A stretch of 64,000 nt of DNA from Piper betle (lineage: Eukaryota; Streptophyta; Magnoliopsida; Piperales; Piperaceae), in NCBI GenBank assembly GCA_033002965.1, contig JAURVB010002099.1:1-64000 (forward strand), read 5' to 3'. The notes under the pieces were generated by a model that did not search any database, was not told the DNA's origin, and saw only the letters and a list, made by a program, of their open reading frames with translations. Shown one piece after another: positions 37,302 through 49,500 of the stretch; positions within the stretch are counted from its first letter, which is position 1; each line of letters starts with the position of its first letter. The translations under genes were made by a program, and so were the position numbers.

Positions 37302-40050
37302 TTACAAGTTACTGGAGGTGCCAAGTATTTCATTCCCTGTTCTGATCCAACTAAAGCCAACTTCCTTCCTTAACCCTCTAAATTCCATCACATCTCTCAA
37401 TTCTGCTTTGATTGACGGCTTCTCTAGTGAAGCATAGATGTTGGATAGAAGAACATATGCTGTTGAATCATAAGAGTCCATCTCCATCATTCTTTTTGCG
37501 GCCTCTTCTCCAAGGTTAATGCTTCCATACTGTCTACAGGCACTGAGAAGACTTCTCCAAATCAATGCATTAGGCTCAAATGGCATTTTTTCTATAAAAT
37601 TCTTTGCTTCGGTAAGTAGCCCTTTTCGACATAGTACATCAACCATGCACGAATAGTGCGTGCATGGAACTAAAATAATTCCAAGCTTGTGATACTAGCC
37701 CTCCACGGCTACAAGTAGAAAGAATGCCAATAAATGTTACTGAAGTTGGTTTTAACCCAATTTTCTTCATTTGACCATATGCTTGAAGAGCTTCTTCTAC
37801 CAAGCCATGGGAAGAGTATGCATTAATAGAATTCCAAGCAATCAAATCTTTATAAGTGGTAAATTTGAAGATTTTGACAGGGTTTTCAATTATACCACCT
37901 TTGGGATACATGGTAAGAAGTGAGTTGGAAATGGAAGTCTCTGATTCAAGCCCCCATCTGATGACTTGGGCATGAATCTGTGACCCAAGAGATGCATCAG
38001 CAAGCATGGAACAAGATTTGCTAACGCTCAGGAAGGTCAGATAATTTGGTTTTAAACCATCTTGGCACATGAACAAATAATACCGTACACATTCTTCTGC
38101 CAGCCCATTTTGAGCATACCCAAACACCAGGGCATTCCAAGAGATAATGTCAACAGGATTGATTTCCTTGAAAACAATTGATTTTCCTCATTCTGCAATT
38201 CGCATACATTGACAGCATAGAATTCATTAGAGCTATATCAAATGTCAATCCCAACTTATACACTCAAGCTTGAAATTGTTCACCACCTGCCTAAAAAGCC
38301 TGACAGGGTCGCACAAGTCCATCAGGGCAGAGTATGAAAATTCAATGAGCTGATAACCATGTTCATTCATGTCATGCCAAACGCTGATTGTCTCATCAGA
38401 AAAACCACTATGGGAGTATCCATTATCATCGTATTCCAAGAGAAGACATCTGGAGAATCTATTTCACGAAATATGATTTCCATGCCTCCAACTTCTCCAC
38501 AATAGGCATAAAGCTCAATGAAAGAATTTTGTATGTGTAGTAGAGAGTGAAATCCAGTTTTCATAACACAACAATCTATTTGCCTTCCCTGGTCAATAAA
38601 TGCCATCTTAGAGCAACTTGATATCACACACGATGGTAATGATTCGTTAACCTCAGCAAAATTGTCTGACTGAATGGCTGGAAAGATTTAAACGACCTCA
38701 TCAAAAAAACCTTGATCAAAGAGTAATTTTTTTGGAAGATGGTAGGAAATGCTATTTCTGTTTGCCATAGACTGGAAAAGAAATTTTGAATTAGCTAAAC
38801 TGCAGCATTTACTGTACATGGTCAATAAGATATTATCTGTTACTAAATCCACACCTTCTCTCAATTTAAGCACCAGACCATGAACCATTTATGCAGTGTC
38901 AAGAGCTGTCACATTGGCGGAACAAGAAAGGAAACTTGAAAAGGTAGACTCATTCATCCTCAATCCACAGTAGAGAAAGCATGCGAGAACACCCACACCC
39001 AAATCTCCAAAACCACAAGCTGCACAACCCCTAATGAGCGAATTCCATGAAACAGTATCAGGATCCTTCAAACCATTGAACAACTACTTTAAGTCCTCCA
39101 AACGAAAAGAACCGGCGTACATTGTTATGAGTGAATTAACAACAGAGTTATCTGAAGTAAAGCCAGCTTTAACAAGAAAACCATGAACTTGAACTCCCTG
39201 GAATATTCCAATCTCCATACTCGAACAGCAACTGACCAAACTAGCAACCGCGAAGCCACTCAAACACACACCAAGAGCACACGAAAACTTGAACAGCTTA
39301 AATGCATCTTGCCACTTCCCACATTGACTACACCCTCTAAACAAAATCTCAAAGGAAACATCATCCACCCCACACATTCCATCAAGCACTCCCCTCGCAT
39401 CTCCAACACAAGAACACTTAACATAAGGACTCATAGCAGCATTCCCAGCCTTACTGTCCGCCGAATAACCAAGCTTCGAAAGCTCACCATGCAAAGCACG
39501 GCACATCGGCAACCACCCAGCTCCCCAACAGCAACAAACACCGGAACAAACGACGGCAACGTAGGCAAAAAGGCAGCCTTTCTCATGCTGCAAAACAAGC
39601 CAAATGACTCAGCCCAGCACCCCAACCCGACGTACCCAGACACGATGCTATTCCACGACACAACGTCTCTGACAGGCATTTCGTCGAACAGCCAGAGCGC
39701 GCTCGAAACAGAGCCGCACCTCAAGTACCCCCGAAGCAGAGAGTTCCCGGAAAAAACATTATAGCCATGGCCCGAACGAACGACGACGAAGTGAGCAATT
39801 TTAGTGGTGTGTGGAGAGGGGAGGGCGGTGTTTCGGACGAGGGAGGTGAGGAAGGAAGGGATGGAAACGAGGAGGGTGGGCATGAGTGGTGGAGCTGTCG
39901 AAATGGAAGAGCTGCCAGGGGGGAGGATGGTTGCATGGGGGGAGGCGGCCATTGGAGGGAAACGTGAGAGCTTGGGGGGAGTAGCAGTAGGAAGGAGTTC
40001 GGTCGGGGAAGACGAAGGCGCCAACTTCTTGGGGAAAGTTTTTTAGCCAC
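37302..40050 (-). pseudogene. PLS/E-class pentatricopeptide repeat protein, multiply broken
   Basis: Read on the minus strand, a chain of PPR motifs runs from ~39780 to 37302: FSGNSLLRGYLRCG, LFDEMPVRDVVSWNSIVSGY, DTVSWNSLIRGCAACGFGD, FSWNTMI, DLIAWNSINAYSSHG and NALIWRSLLSACRQYGSINLG, then an E-type end (SSNIYA-like LLSNIYASLEK, LRKEVGFSWI). It is broken by in-frame stops at about 39084, 38886 and 38685 and by frame changes near 39500, 38400, 38150 and 37645. Intact relatives are organelle RNA-binding proteins with N-terminal targeting peptides. The 5' part is Pro/Ser-rich and GC-rich. The mix of base-substitution stops and indels argues for a true pseudogene rather than only sequencing error. 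Ends are approximate. Confidence 0.85.
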
Positions 40051-41567
40051 GCCGTTTGGCTACGCCGGCTTGGAGCGCCACAATGGTGCCGTTACTTGCG
40101 TGACGACCAAGTTGGTGGTTCAAAAATGTCGCTAATCATGTTTACTTGATAATCCTAACAATTTTGAAAGAGCTATTGAACAATATAATTAATTTTTTAT
40201 TATATGTGGGCAGATGGATTATGCATGAGAAAATTTTACATTTGTTCATCTAACTATTTCTATCTATTATTTGTAATACTAATATAAAATATTTTGTATC
40301 TTTTGATTGAGAAATAACCAAATGTCAATTTTTCCTGCTTTATAAAAAATATTACATTGGGCTTCACTTTCTTACTAAATTATTAATTTTTTATAATGTG
40401 CTGGAACTTAATCGCGTGTTTAAGTCTAATCGGCAACGAAGTTGGCTATATCATCAATGAGAAAAAGAAAATCAATAGTGGTCTCAATTATCAAGAAATT
40501 TTTTATTTTTCATTTTGTGTGCCTTAATACAATTATAAGAAATAAAATTTTAATACACTTTAATACAAAATGTTTTGTTGCCATGGGGCAATATGTCATT
40601 TGTTGCCGACCTACGTAGGTATGTTAATATAAAATAAAATAAAATTTTATTTTATAATTTTACTTTTTTTATTAGCAACCTATCTTGACCCTTATTTATT
40701 CAAAAAGTATTAATCAATTATTTTCAATTTTATAATCAAAATATAAATTAACTCCATTGTATCTTGATAAATCTAATTCACTTGTGATTAGATGTGGTTA
40801 TTTTATTTTTATCATCTGTCCAAAAAGTAACAAAATATAAGTAATTTACCATGTCCAAACTTAATTCTTAAAAATAATTATGGTTCTCAAATCAAGGAAA
40901 CTCTAATCGGTGTCAAATTACATACAAGCCTACTTAACAATAAATAAAAATACTAAACTAAAGAGGTATTACTAATGATTAAGTGAAAACATTAGTTTGA
41001 GTAAGAAATATGCATAGTTAAAATTCATCAATTTTACATCTTAAATTAACAAAGTATAGTATTCACTATTTAGTAAAAATATTAGCTCGAGTAATTCATG
41101 AATGTTTACAACTAATAAAATATAATCTTTGAGTATTGATAATTCATAATAATAAAATATAAACAAAGTAACAATTAACAACATAAAAAATAATTCCAAT
41201 TTTTACTCTAGCGACGCATCAAAACTTGGCTTTATAAGTGGAGGGGAGAAGTAGAGAAGAGAACCACCGGTTGGAGTGGTGGAGGTGATGACAGTAAGTA
41301 GAAGAACGCAGACGGCAGCCTCCTCTTGCTCCGTCTCAATACTCCATGGCCAAGTCCCAGATCACTTCGCCTCTGAGCTTGCTCCATCCCGACGATTTCC
41401 ACCGTTGTGACGGCAGCGGCTGGGCCACCTTTCTGGCCTTGTTGTTCCTCCTTCTCTTGGCAGCTTCGGAAGTTGATTACTCGGCGGGTTGTGGCGGGTG
41501 GAGAGGGTGCAAGTACGTCTCCCGTGGTAAAGGCTGACAAATCCGATGTTGGGTAAGATTTTTCCAA

Positions 41568-41572
<5 letters not shown>
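40051..41572. other. AT-rich intergenic plus a short GC patch
   Basis: 40051-41220 is very AT-rich. 41220-41540 is a moderately GC-rich patch with frames on both strands but no recognised domain. Confidence 0.45.

Positions 41573-41599
<27 letters not shown>
41573..41599. repeat. (TA)n tract, left flank of an inverted-repeat element
   Basis: Pure TA run directly abutting the left inverted terminus. Confidence 0.95.
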
Positions 41600-42283
41600 T
41601 CTAGGGTGCGTTGGGCAGCGCACCATGCGGCACCAAATCTAGGCCGCTGGATTGAAATCCAGCGGCCCAGATTTGATAGGCCCCCAGACCCGTCCAAGAC
41701 CCGCCCGACCGTCCGTCCGCCCGCCCGCCGCCCGCTCGCGCCCGTCCGCCCGTCGACCACCCTCGTCCCCCCCCTGCCGGCGCCCCCGGCCGCGGCCCCT
41801 CGCCTGCCGCCGCGCCAGCGGCCCCGAGCCGTCGCCCCTGCCTACCGCTGCCCGCCACCCTCCCCAAGCGCCGCTCCCTCCCCATCCCGCCGCCTCCCTT
41901 CTGGCCCCGCCGGCGCCCTCCCCAGCCAGCGCCAGGGCCTGCCGCCGCGCCCCCCACCCTGGTTCCCCTCAGCCCCGGCCGCGCCCTTCCAACCCCCCGC
42001 CCCCCAAGCCGCGGCTGGGGGAGGGCGCGGCGTGCAAGCCCTGGCGCCGGCAGGGGACGGCGCCAGCGGGGCCTGGAGGGAGGCGGGCAGCGGCAGGCGG
42101 GGGCGACGGCTCAGGGACCACTGCGCGCGGCGGCGAGGGGGGACGAAGGTGGTCGACGGACGGTAGGGCGAGTCTTGGGCGGGTCTAGGGGCCTATCAAA
42201 TCTGGGCCGCTGGATTTCAATCTAGCGGCCCAGATTTGGCGCCGCATGGTGCGCTGCCAAAAGAGGGCAGCGCACCATAGCAG

Positions 42284-42286
<3 letters not shown>
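41600..42286. mobile_element. long inverted-repeat element inserted in (TA)n
   Basis: The left end (41600-~41730) and the reverse complement of the right end (~42160-42286) match for ~110-130 bases with few differences: gcagcgcaccatgcggc, ccaaatct(a/g)g(g)ccgctgga and gatttgataggcccc are shared in order. Each end contains a perfect hairpin built on gctggattgaaatccagc. The core is extremely GC-rich and its Pro/Arg-rich frames (up to 206 codons) are not credible proteins. Both sides run straight into TA repeats, so no target duplication can be read. It resembles Micron-like or foldback elements that sit in TA microsatellites; the class is inferred. Confidence 0.8.

Positions 42287-42347
<61 letters not shown>
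42287..42347. repeat. (TA)n tract, right flank of the inverted-repeat element
   Basis: About 30 TA units directly after the right terminus. Confidence 0.95.
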
Positions 42348-42349
<2 letters not shown>

Positions 42350-42639
42350 CACGAGAAATCTATGCTCTTAGCTGTGCTTAATTTTTTTTCATACTGAATA
42401 TAAAATTTATAATACCCACCGGTTTCACTATTTTTCATGTCGGATTCTATCCAACGACTGGAAATAAAATTTATAACACCTACTGGTTTTCACTGTTTTT
42501 CATCGTTAAACAACCATCGTGGCCATGGATGTCCCCGACAACCCTGGGAATTCTTCGAGCTATAGGAGACGGAACTAAACTAATTTTCACCCTTACTTCA
42601 ACAAAGGAAGCACAAACTTCTTCTATAGAACTAAACTAA

Positions 42640-42884
42640 TTTGCCACGGTTGCCACCGGCAACGCTAAGCCTGACCCCTCAGCCCCCCTCTCCCCGACCT
42701 CGGCCTCCTTGTCATCATGTCCCGCGCATCCGCTCTCGCATCCACTCCCACCTCCCTGCCTTCTCTACCGCCGCCCGCTCCGTCTCCGCTGCCGACGTCA
42801 ACGCCCTCCTCGGCCTCCTCTCCCCCGGCGCCTCCACCCTCCCCTTCGCCACCCCACCGCTGCACCTTCCCCTTCACCTTAAAT

Positions 42885-42886
<2 letters not shown>
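42640..42886 (+). other. GC-rich exon-like fragment of unknown origin
   Basis: 247 bases with high GC and Pro/Ser/Ala codons, ending at a (TA)n tract. It reads like the 5' end of a GC-rich coding exon (PRIRSRIHSHLPAFSTAARS in one frame), but I cannot assign a family and no continuation is seen. It may be a captured or orphaned gene fragment. Confidence 0.3.

Positions 42887-42938
<52 letters not shown>
42887..42938. repeat. (TA)n microsatellite
   Basis: About 26 TA units separating the GC-rich fragment from the START pseudogene. Confidence 0.95.
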
Positions 42939-42940
<2 letters not shown>

Positions 42941-43099
42941 CAACATGCATTGATGTATCTGTGGAGAAAGATTATTGCTGGTGAGATACAATGTTATAAC
43001 ATACGTATAGATGATAATGATATATCATTGGGATGATTTAGAAATGCAACTTTGCTTTCATTTCTTATCTCAAACACCGATTTGAAAATTTTAAGGGGT

Positions 43100-43730
43100 A
43101 ACTTGGACGGAAGGCTAGATGAAAATGAGAATGGGAAGATGTCATTGATAAGAGAAACAGCACACTTTCCTATTAAGCGAAATGCTGCAAGCCAAAGGTT
43201 TGTGTTTATTTTTAAAATTAAGCAATGCTTGTTGCATTTATCATGAATGTCTCACCAAAATTCTACGTGCAGGATGGTCCATTGAAGTACTTCAGTGTCG
43301 CTACATCGGCAAATTGTTCGACAGAATTGTTGAAGGACTTTTACATGGACGATGGCTAATAGGAACAAATGGGATAGCTCATTTGTTGAACATGAATTGT
43401 TGCAGATTGATGAAGCCACTGGGATAATAATTGGGCGTACAATAAAAATATTTCCTTGGTTAACACCAAGAGAGTATGTATTGGCTTGGCATCTATGGAA
43501 GGAAAATGATAAAACATTCTACTATTTTTCTAAGGTAAACTTCTAATTATTTGTTCAAGTTATAACTTGCTAAATGAATTGTTTTCTAATTATTCAGTTG
43601 GTAAATATCATGAATTTGATTATATCTCTTATGCTAATAATTTTGTTATCTAGATTATTTAATCAATTTTTTTGTTACTTGCTCAAGGAGTGTGAGTCAC
43701 CTGTGGCTCCACGGCAAAGTAAATTTTAAT
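43100..43730 (+). pseudogene. START (StAR-related lipid-transfer) domain gene remnant
   Basis: Three exon remnants are in register with plant START proteins. 43130-43197 gives EDVIDKRNSTLSY, a TAA stop (43174-43176), then AKCCKPK. 43273-43534 gives DGPLKYFSVATSANC, KDFYMDD, a short frame-breaking insertion with stops (~43353-43360), then RNKWDSSFVEHELL, GRTIKIFPWLTPREYVLAW and DKTFYYFSK. 43688-~43721 gives ECESPVAPRQ. All introns keep GT-AG. Intact relatives bind lipids or sterols, some with a transmembrane C-terminus. The rest of the gene is absent, and the last part is duplicated at 45915-46490. Confidence 0.82.
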
Positions 43731-44160
43731 AATTAAATAGGAATTTATTATTTTAACTTTTTTAGTTTATATAGAATTGTACTCTTATAGTTTTTTTTCT
43801 TAATTATAAATAATAATAAATAAACAAATACATAGAAATTCTAAGTTATGTAAAAATCCTAATTATGTTGAAAATTTATTAATTTTTCTTAGAATTCTTA
43901 ATTTGACTTTCTTAAGATAACTATTAATTTATAAACTACCTAAGTATTGATGGGCCTATGTAATTATTGTGATGTGAGACTAGAATCATCTGTCATACAA
44001 AGAAAATTTACAAAATAATTTAGAATAAAAAGAAAAATTAGCACAATAATAAATAAAAAAGGAGGAAGGTTGGTAATTGTTTTCTTGAAAAGAATGAAGA
44101 ACCATGTATTTATCGAGATTTGTGAAAGATAACCATTCAATTATAGCCTAAACTAAATTG
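43500..44160 (+). repeat. direct repeat, copy 1 (START exon-intron plus downstream)
   Basis: The sequence from ggaaaatgataaaacattct through the START intron, the ECESPVAPRQ exon and ~430 bases beyond to gataaccattcaattatagcc recurs at 45915-46490 in the same order. Confidence 0.85.
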
Positions 44161-45914
44161 TTGTGGGACCCACCAATTTTCGCGGAACTCTTCTGTACCT
44201 CCACTAGTATTGGCAGCATCTTCCACCAAAATTTCCATGGTTAATTATGTATTAGAGGAAAACCACAAAATAATAATAAAAATTTTCGTAGTTGTATGAC
44301 TAGAATTTATTGTTAGAATTTAGTAGATATTTTAATTACAATAGGAGAGAATTAGGAATAGGTTTTGGTGAGATATTTTATGGATTAGATTTTTTATAGA
44401 TGATGACAATTAGTTGTGATAGTTATCTTTTATGGTTGTCATAGTTATCTTTTATAGTTAATGATAGTTATTTTAAATCACCCTTACTAAATAAAGAGTA
44501 TCATGGGAAGGGGTGGCGTCGTTCCTTCTTTTCCTCCTCATCGTACCCTCTTTATTTTTTCTTCTTCCTTTATATTTCTTTATTTATTTTCGTCTTTGTT
44601 TGTTTTTCCGTTATGTTGTATAGTACCTTGTTGGTTGTTTTTTGATTCTTTTTAAAATTTAATTATTAGTTGAGATGGTTGTTTTTTTTAAATTTCATGT
44701 TTTTAACGGCAATTTGAATATACACTCTGTAGTTTTAATTATTAGTTAAGATCATTGTTTTTTGGATTTCATGTTTTCATCTCTTGTGGCCTCATTTATG
44801 ATTTGTGTTGTATGTAAATTAATATTGGTATTATATTAAATATGTGATAAATTGTTAATATCTAATTATAATGTAATTAATTATTACTTGCCTAGATCTT
44901 GCATGATAACAATTAAAAATAAATCAATAAAGTAGTTTGTATTGTGATTATATTTCAAAGAAATAATATAATAATTGATTAAATATAATGTCTCATACAG
45001 TGTACAGTTACAACACATTATATAAGTATCAAACTTTTAAAATCACATTAGTTTTATATTGTATTAATTTATCAACTTATAATTATTTTTTTGCTATGAA
45101 AATGATAAATCAATTTTTTGTAAATGTATAAATTGTTATATTTATTTTTGACTAAATTAATAAATTATCATGTGGCTTACAATTCTAATTATTGTATATG
45201 GTTATGAGATATAAACTGGATTATTAATTCATCGGTTAGAATATAGATAACTTACATATTAGTATATTTTAATCATTTGAGGAATTATCATTAGTTTACC
45301 CTTTTTAATATTTTGTTCGCTATTATATATGATTAATTATTAATTTATTGATTGCCAAATCAATTATTAATTGACTTTTATAAATTCATTGTTTTTCCAT
45401 GGTGTGTGATATTATTTCAGGTCGCATGTGTGATATTCATTTAGATCTTGTTGAATAGGATCTAATTTTGGTAGCCCTGGTAGGCCCAGATTTAACCGAA
45501 TGCAAGTGGGGTCAAAAAAATGAGGTCATACATTTAAAATTATTTGAAAAATAAAATATCAGTAACTATACAGCTTGATTTTACGACTTGGTTTTATCAT
45601 TAATGCAATTTTGTAACTGTAGGTGAACAACTTGAGATTTGATATTGAGAGTGATGGTTAAAGTGCTGATGGTTAAAGTGTTGATGGTTAAGGTGGTTCC
45701 TTTACTGACTCAGGTTTGAAAAATTAATGAATAAAATTGATTTTTTTATAGTATTTGAGTTATAATTGTGACTATTGTATTTGCTTAATTAGTTTATCTT
45801 ATGTTATTATTACATATTATATTTAATATAATATGATTTATTATATGATTAATAAATTCTTAAAAATATTTGAATTTCAATTTTAATCATATTATTTTTA
45901 TATCATCCGTATTT
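44161..45914. other. AT-rich spacer between the direct repeats
   Basis: About 1.75 kb of very AT-rich DNA with no gene. At 45640-45700 there is a small triplicated tgatggttaaagtg motif. Confidence 0.5.
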
Positions 45915-46490
45915 TTGAAAGAAAATGATAAAACATTCTACTGCTTTTCCTAAGGTAACTTTTATTTATTTGTTCATGTTATAACTTGCGAAATGAATTG
46001 TTTTCTAATTATTCGGTTGGCAAATATCATGAATTTGAATATATCTCTTATGCTAATTATTTTGTTATCTAAATTCTTCAATCAACTTTTTTGTTACTTG
46101 TTCAAGGAATGTGAGTCACCTCTGGCTCCAAGGCAAAGTTTTAACAGTTAAATAGAATTTGTTATTTTTAACATTTTTAGTTTAGATAGAATTTTACTCT
46201 TTTAATTTTTTCTTAATTATAAATAATATCATGTAAATAGGAATTCTAAGTTATAGAAATCCTAATTATGTAAAAATTTATTAATTTTTTTACAATTTTT
46301 AATTTGAATAAAATTATACTCTAATACTTTCTTAATGTAACTAATAATTTAAGTGTGATAAGAAAAACTAGCGCGGTAATAAATAAAAAAAGGGAGAAAG
46401 GTTGATAACCATTCATTCAATTAGAACCGTGTATTTATTGAGATTGGTGAAAGATAACCATTCAATTAGAGCCTAACCCAAATCGTAATT
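45915..46490 (+). repeat. direct repeat, copy 2, ending at the JmjC gene
   Basis: Second copy of 43500-44160. It keeps the splice acceptor and ECESPLAPRQ exon (~46109-46140) and the tail gataaccattcaattagagcc. It ends ~55 bases before the JmjC gene ATG, so it forms that gene's immediate upstream region. Confidence 0.85.
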
Positions 46491-46543
46491 TACGCGCGAC
46501 GTTTATCGTATATATTACCTTATTAGCAACACCACCATCCTCG

Positions 46544-49500
46544 ATGGCGTTAGTCGATCGACGCACCTCCCGGGCGATGTTCTCCGACGCGAGCTTGCCG
46601 GCGAGCGGCAGCGCTCCGCCGTCCGCCTCCGGCCGGTGGGCGCCGAAGCGGAATTACCGCGAGTTGGCGGGCGAGGACTCGGATGACGACGGCGGCGATC
46701 CTTCCCCTCCGAAGCGGATTCGCCGCGGGCTCGCCGGCGCCGGTTGGGAGGAGGCCGATTCTTCGTCTCAGAATCGGAAGGAACGCGGCTTGGCCGACGG
46801 AAATTGGAGGGAGGACGGCGATTCTTGGGGATGGAACATTCGGAAGAAGCCGCGGTCCTCTCGGAAGAAAGTCGGGCGGGCTTCTGTGTCGGACGAGGAG
46901 GAGCGGCGGAAGAGAGCGAAGAAGAAGGGGCAGATAACTGGGCGGAAGCGGACGGCGGCGGTACGAGTCCGATTCGAGCTACTCGCCACGGGCGGTGTCG
47001 CTGCGGTCGTTGGTCACGTACTCCGACGTAGAAGACGGTGGTTCGAGCCCGACGAATGTGAAGAGGGTTTGTTGGCTGGTGATTTCGTTCGTTCGATTGT
47101 TGTTGTTGTGTGGTTGTTTGGTTTTGGTTGATCTCTTTTGTTGTTGTTGTTGTTTGTGTGTTGTTGTTGGATGATTAGGGTCGTCGGGTGAGGGCGAAGA
47201 ATGGAGGAGCGTCAACAAGTTGTCACCAGTGTGGAATTTTGGGGAGAGAGGTTGTCTCCTGCAACAAATGCAAGAACATGCAATATTGTGTTCAATGCAT
47301 TGAACGATGGTAATTGCTAATTTAATGCATTATTGTTTATAATGCATTGGTTGATGGTACTTCGCTAATTTGATACAAAATTTTGTTCAATGCGTCGATC
47401 GATGGTAATTTTCCGATTTGCTTTGTGGTTGTACAGTCTTCTGTTGTGATATGATAACTGGTTCATCTTGCGTTTATACAATTCAATCCGTGAAATTTTT
47501 TTGAATACATTTCTCATCTAGTTTTACATGTTATATAAAATTCTAATGCATCAACGATACATTATATGCCTTGTCATCCTTGTTTGCTGCTATTTCTTTT
47601 TTTCTAAAAAATTGTTGTACATGTTAATCTTTATCTTATAGGGCTGCTAATTTACATGTGGAACGTTAATATATGTGTTTAGGTATTCTCAGGAATGTGT
47701 GGAAACCATTGCGGAAGCTTGCCCAGTTTGCCAATGCAATTGCAACTGTACGAGATGCTTGCTTAAAACATCTTCCAACAAGGTCCACGAAGAGAATACT
47801 TTATTTCTTACACACTAGTCTTTGCTTCTATCTGCTGATGCCCATCTATTTATTCTACTTTATTACAGAGTTCGTGTAAAGAGGTTGACAGATCGGAACA
47901 TCTAAAAAGCTCCCAGCATGTGTTGAAACATCTTTTCCCCTTGTTGCAACAAATATGTCAAGAGCAAAGAAGAGAAATGGAAATTGAAGCAAAGATTCGC
48001 GGTAGAAAAACTTGATAGTGATTTTTACAAAGTGTACCACTTTTTTATATGTGTTGTCTTATCATTTTTTGTCCCTGTCTCCTCCTTTCTCTTAACTACT
48101 CAGGGATTTCATCTTTTGCTCAGCTGGAAATAGGAAAAGTATTCAGCTACGTGGATGAACGTGTATACTGGTATGACTTGTCTAATAAAACTGTTCAATA
48201 TTTTAATATTATCCTAGAAATGAGTTTTAGAAAAGGCACGTATGAGATCAGGAATTGGTGGTGTGAAGATATTTCATACAAGATTATAGTTCTCTTTAGA
48301 AGTTCATGAGCAATTTTTTATTGAAAGTGACGAACAAACATTTTACTGAATGTATTCTTTTGGTTAATGGCTGGATGTTCATTGTGCTCAAACATGGTTA
48401 ACATTGACTGGAACAGCGACAATTGCAAAACCTCCATATTTGATTTGCATCGAAGGTGTCCAACTTGTTCTTTTGAACTTTGTCTGAGCTGCTGTCAGGA
48501 GATTCGTGAAGGCAACTTACAGGGGGTTGTGAGGATATGGTCTGGCATTTCCCAGACAGAGGAGAGATTACATTCACGGTGGAGATCCTCTGCCGGTTAA
48601 TGATCAGCCAATAAACCCTTCTGCATACTCTAACAATAGTTCCTGTGAATGGAAGGCTAATAATGATGGTAGTATTCCTTGCGCTCCCAGTAACAGGGGC
48701 GGTTGTGGAGCTCCCATTCTAGATCTGAAATGTATTCTTCCTACTAATTGCGTCTTCAATCTGGAGAATGAAGCACAGGAAATTGTCAATGGTTTTGAAA
48801 TGGTGTCTCATGCCTCCGACCAATGCTGCTGTTCTACGGAGAATGAGAATCTGCAAAGAGCATCTTTTCGGATAAGTTCAAATGATAATCATCTCTTCTC
48901 TCCCAATTATGTGGATGTTCAAGAAGATGGTCTTGAGCATTTTCAGAGGCATTGGATGAAAGGGCAACCCGTGATAGTGAGAGGTGTAATTCAAAATGCT
49001 TCTGGTTTGAGCTGGGAGCCAATGGTGATGTGGCGTGCATTTCGACAATCAATGAAGAATAAGGCTGTCAACCGGCAAGTGGAATTGAAGGCAGTAGATT
49101 GTTTGGCTTGGTGTGAGGTGCGTTTTGTAAACATTTTATTACTAATCGGTTTTTCTTAAATTTTAGGAACCACTTAATTCAGCACTTAAAGCACTTAAGA
49201 TTTGTTACCATCTTGCTTGAAAGATGATGTGGTTTCTGCACTATCTTCCGTCTTTCTCCGTACTATATTTTTCAAGTTCCATTTATAAAGAATTCAAGAC
49301 AATGTAAATTGGGAGCCACATATTTGTGGAGATTGGCTGTATTTTATTGAAGATGAACAATATGTTGTGACTAAAGTCTTTGCGTTTTGTCTTTCATTGA
49401 TGACTTGGTAGGGTATGTTGATTGTTCCCTTGACCTTGTGATAACGTAGAGATAAGCTTGGAACACAAGTGGAAATCTCTGTTTTCTCCAAACTACTATG

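Noticed and set aside
39183..39764. 193-codon plus-strand frame
   Set aside because: Antisense shadow of the PPR pseudogene, which has clear motifs on the minus strand.
41546..42188. 206- and 178-codon Pro/Arg-rich frames
   Set aside because: They run from TA repeats through the GC-rich core of an inverted-repeat element; low complexity, no start context, no family.
42217..42991. Frames with long Ile-Tyr runs
   Set aside because: Translation of (TA)n microsatellites.
48527..48556. A 30-base intron that would restore the JmjC frame
   Set aside because: Far below the minimum plant intron length, and it would remove conserved residues; indels explain the break better.
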